A stretch of 64,000 nucleotides of DNA from DATAOG01 sp963782885. Its GTDB lineage: Bacteria > Pseudomonadota > Alphaproteobacteria > Geminicoccales > Geminicoccaceae. The notes under the pieces are model-generated. The model did not search any database. It saw nothing but the letters and a program-made list of their open reading frames with translations, and had not been told where the DNA came from. The stretch lies in contig CAWALL010000019.1 in assembly GCA_963782885.1 (NCBI GenBank), positions 62,001-126,000 on the forward strand, given 5' to 3'. Shown piece after piece: positions 63,934 through 64,000 of the stretch (positions are counted from its first letter, which is position 1; each line of letters starts with the position of its first letter). The translations under genes were made by a program, and so were the position numbers.

Positions 63934-64000
63934 ATGCTCTTCAACTCCTACGCGTTCATCCTGGCGTTCCTGCCGGTCACCCTCGGGGTCTACCTGCTGA
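63934..64000 (+). CDS. MBOAT family O-acyltransferase, 5' end only
   Basis: The window ends inside this gene. The visible start MLFNSYAFILAFLPVTLGVY is a recognisable N-terminus of AlgI/PatA-type membrane-bound O-acyltransferases, which acetylate exported polysaccharides. Only 22 codons are present, so the call rests on that short, well-conserved opening. Confidence 0.65.
   Translation, partial: MLFNSYAFILAFLPVTLGVYLL

Overview
The window reads as a chromosomal segment of a high-GC alphaproteobacterium, probably of the Rhodospirillales/Geminicoccales type. Five things point there: the gene order tpiA-secG-pyrG-kdsA-eno-ftsB-pdhA-pdhB-pdhC-lpdA-lipA-ratA, a pyruvate dehydrogenase E1-beta with its own lipoyl domain, a COQ10-like START protein beside lipA, a GAAC-N7-GAAC SOS box in front of lexA, and TrmFO. 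The genus is not determinable from what I can see. No rRNA, tRNA or CRISPR array was recognised.

Layout. (1) 1-8.3 kb is an accessory and decaying zone. It holds a 1,077-bp direct repeat (two copies at a period of 1,158 bp, each with an unknown 159-aa gene), a scrap of DNA methyltransferase between the copies, an IS630-type transposase N-terminus fused in frame to a glycine-rich secreted protein, and three further genes (a second glycine-rich protein, an IPT/TIG secreted protein and a sialidase-like protein) that all carry frameshifts. (2) 8.3-24.3 kb is a catabolic island: DUF1185, an enamidase-like amidohydrolase, HyuA and HyuB, Fe- and Zn-dependent alcohol dehydrogenases, an enolase-superfamily enzyme, an aldo/keto reductase, a fatty-acid desaturase, a desuccinylase-type amidase and a lipoprotein. 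Its intergenic regions hold a tandem operator-like palindrome, two copies of a REP-like palindrome, a 13-bp tandem repeat and a perfect 14-bp inverted repeat. (3) 24.3-37.1 kb is a long minus-strand housekeeping run for glycolysis, KDO and CTP synthesis, secretion, pyruvate dehydrogenase and lipoate. A DUF29 gene is spliced between pdhC and lpdA. (4) 37.3-50.7 kb holds ppiD-trpE, then trpG-trpD-trpC-moaC-moeA as a translationally coupled chain, then lexA with a visible SOS box, GDPD, trmFO and a methyltransferase. (5) 50.7-64 kb is mixed: an amber-interrupted gene, a coupled argE-desuccinylase-GNAT operon, creA, a frameshifted MEDS-sensor/hybrid-kinase pair, an NDUFAF6-like protein, a VapBC-type toxin-antitoxin pair, a membrane-bound class III nucleotide cyclase, bdhA, Fe/Mn superoxide dismutase, a chromosomal TraT lipoprotein, a MOSC protein and the start of an MBOAT acyltransferase.

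The broken genes are clustered. I count about eleven frameshifts in five adjacent or paired genes (4.0-8.3 kb and 54.7-57.1 kb) plus one in-frame stop. I saw none in the roughly thirty housekeeping genes between them, which favours real gene decay over random sequencing error. The best candidate for an undescribed system is the enamidase/DUF1185/HyuAB/dehydrogenase island at 8.3-17.6 kb. It looks like a cyclic-amide degradation route, and a candidate operator (two tandem CCGAT-N7-ATCGG palindromes) lies between hyuB and the Fe-dependent dehydrogenase gene. The secreted glycine-rich/TIG cluster, which has been hit by an IS element, is the second candidate.
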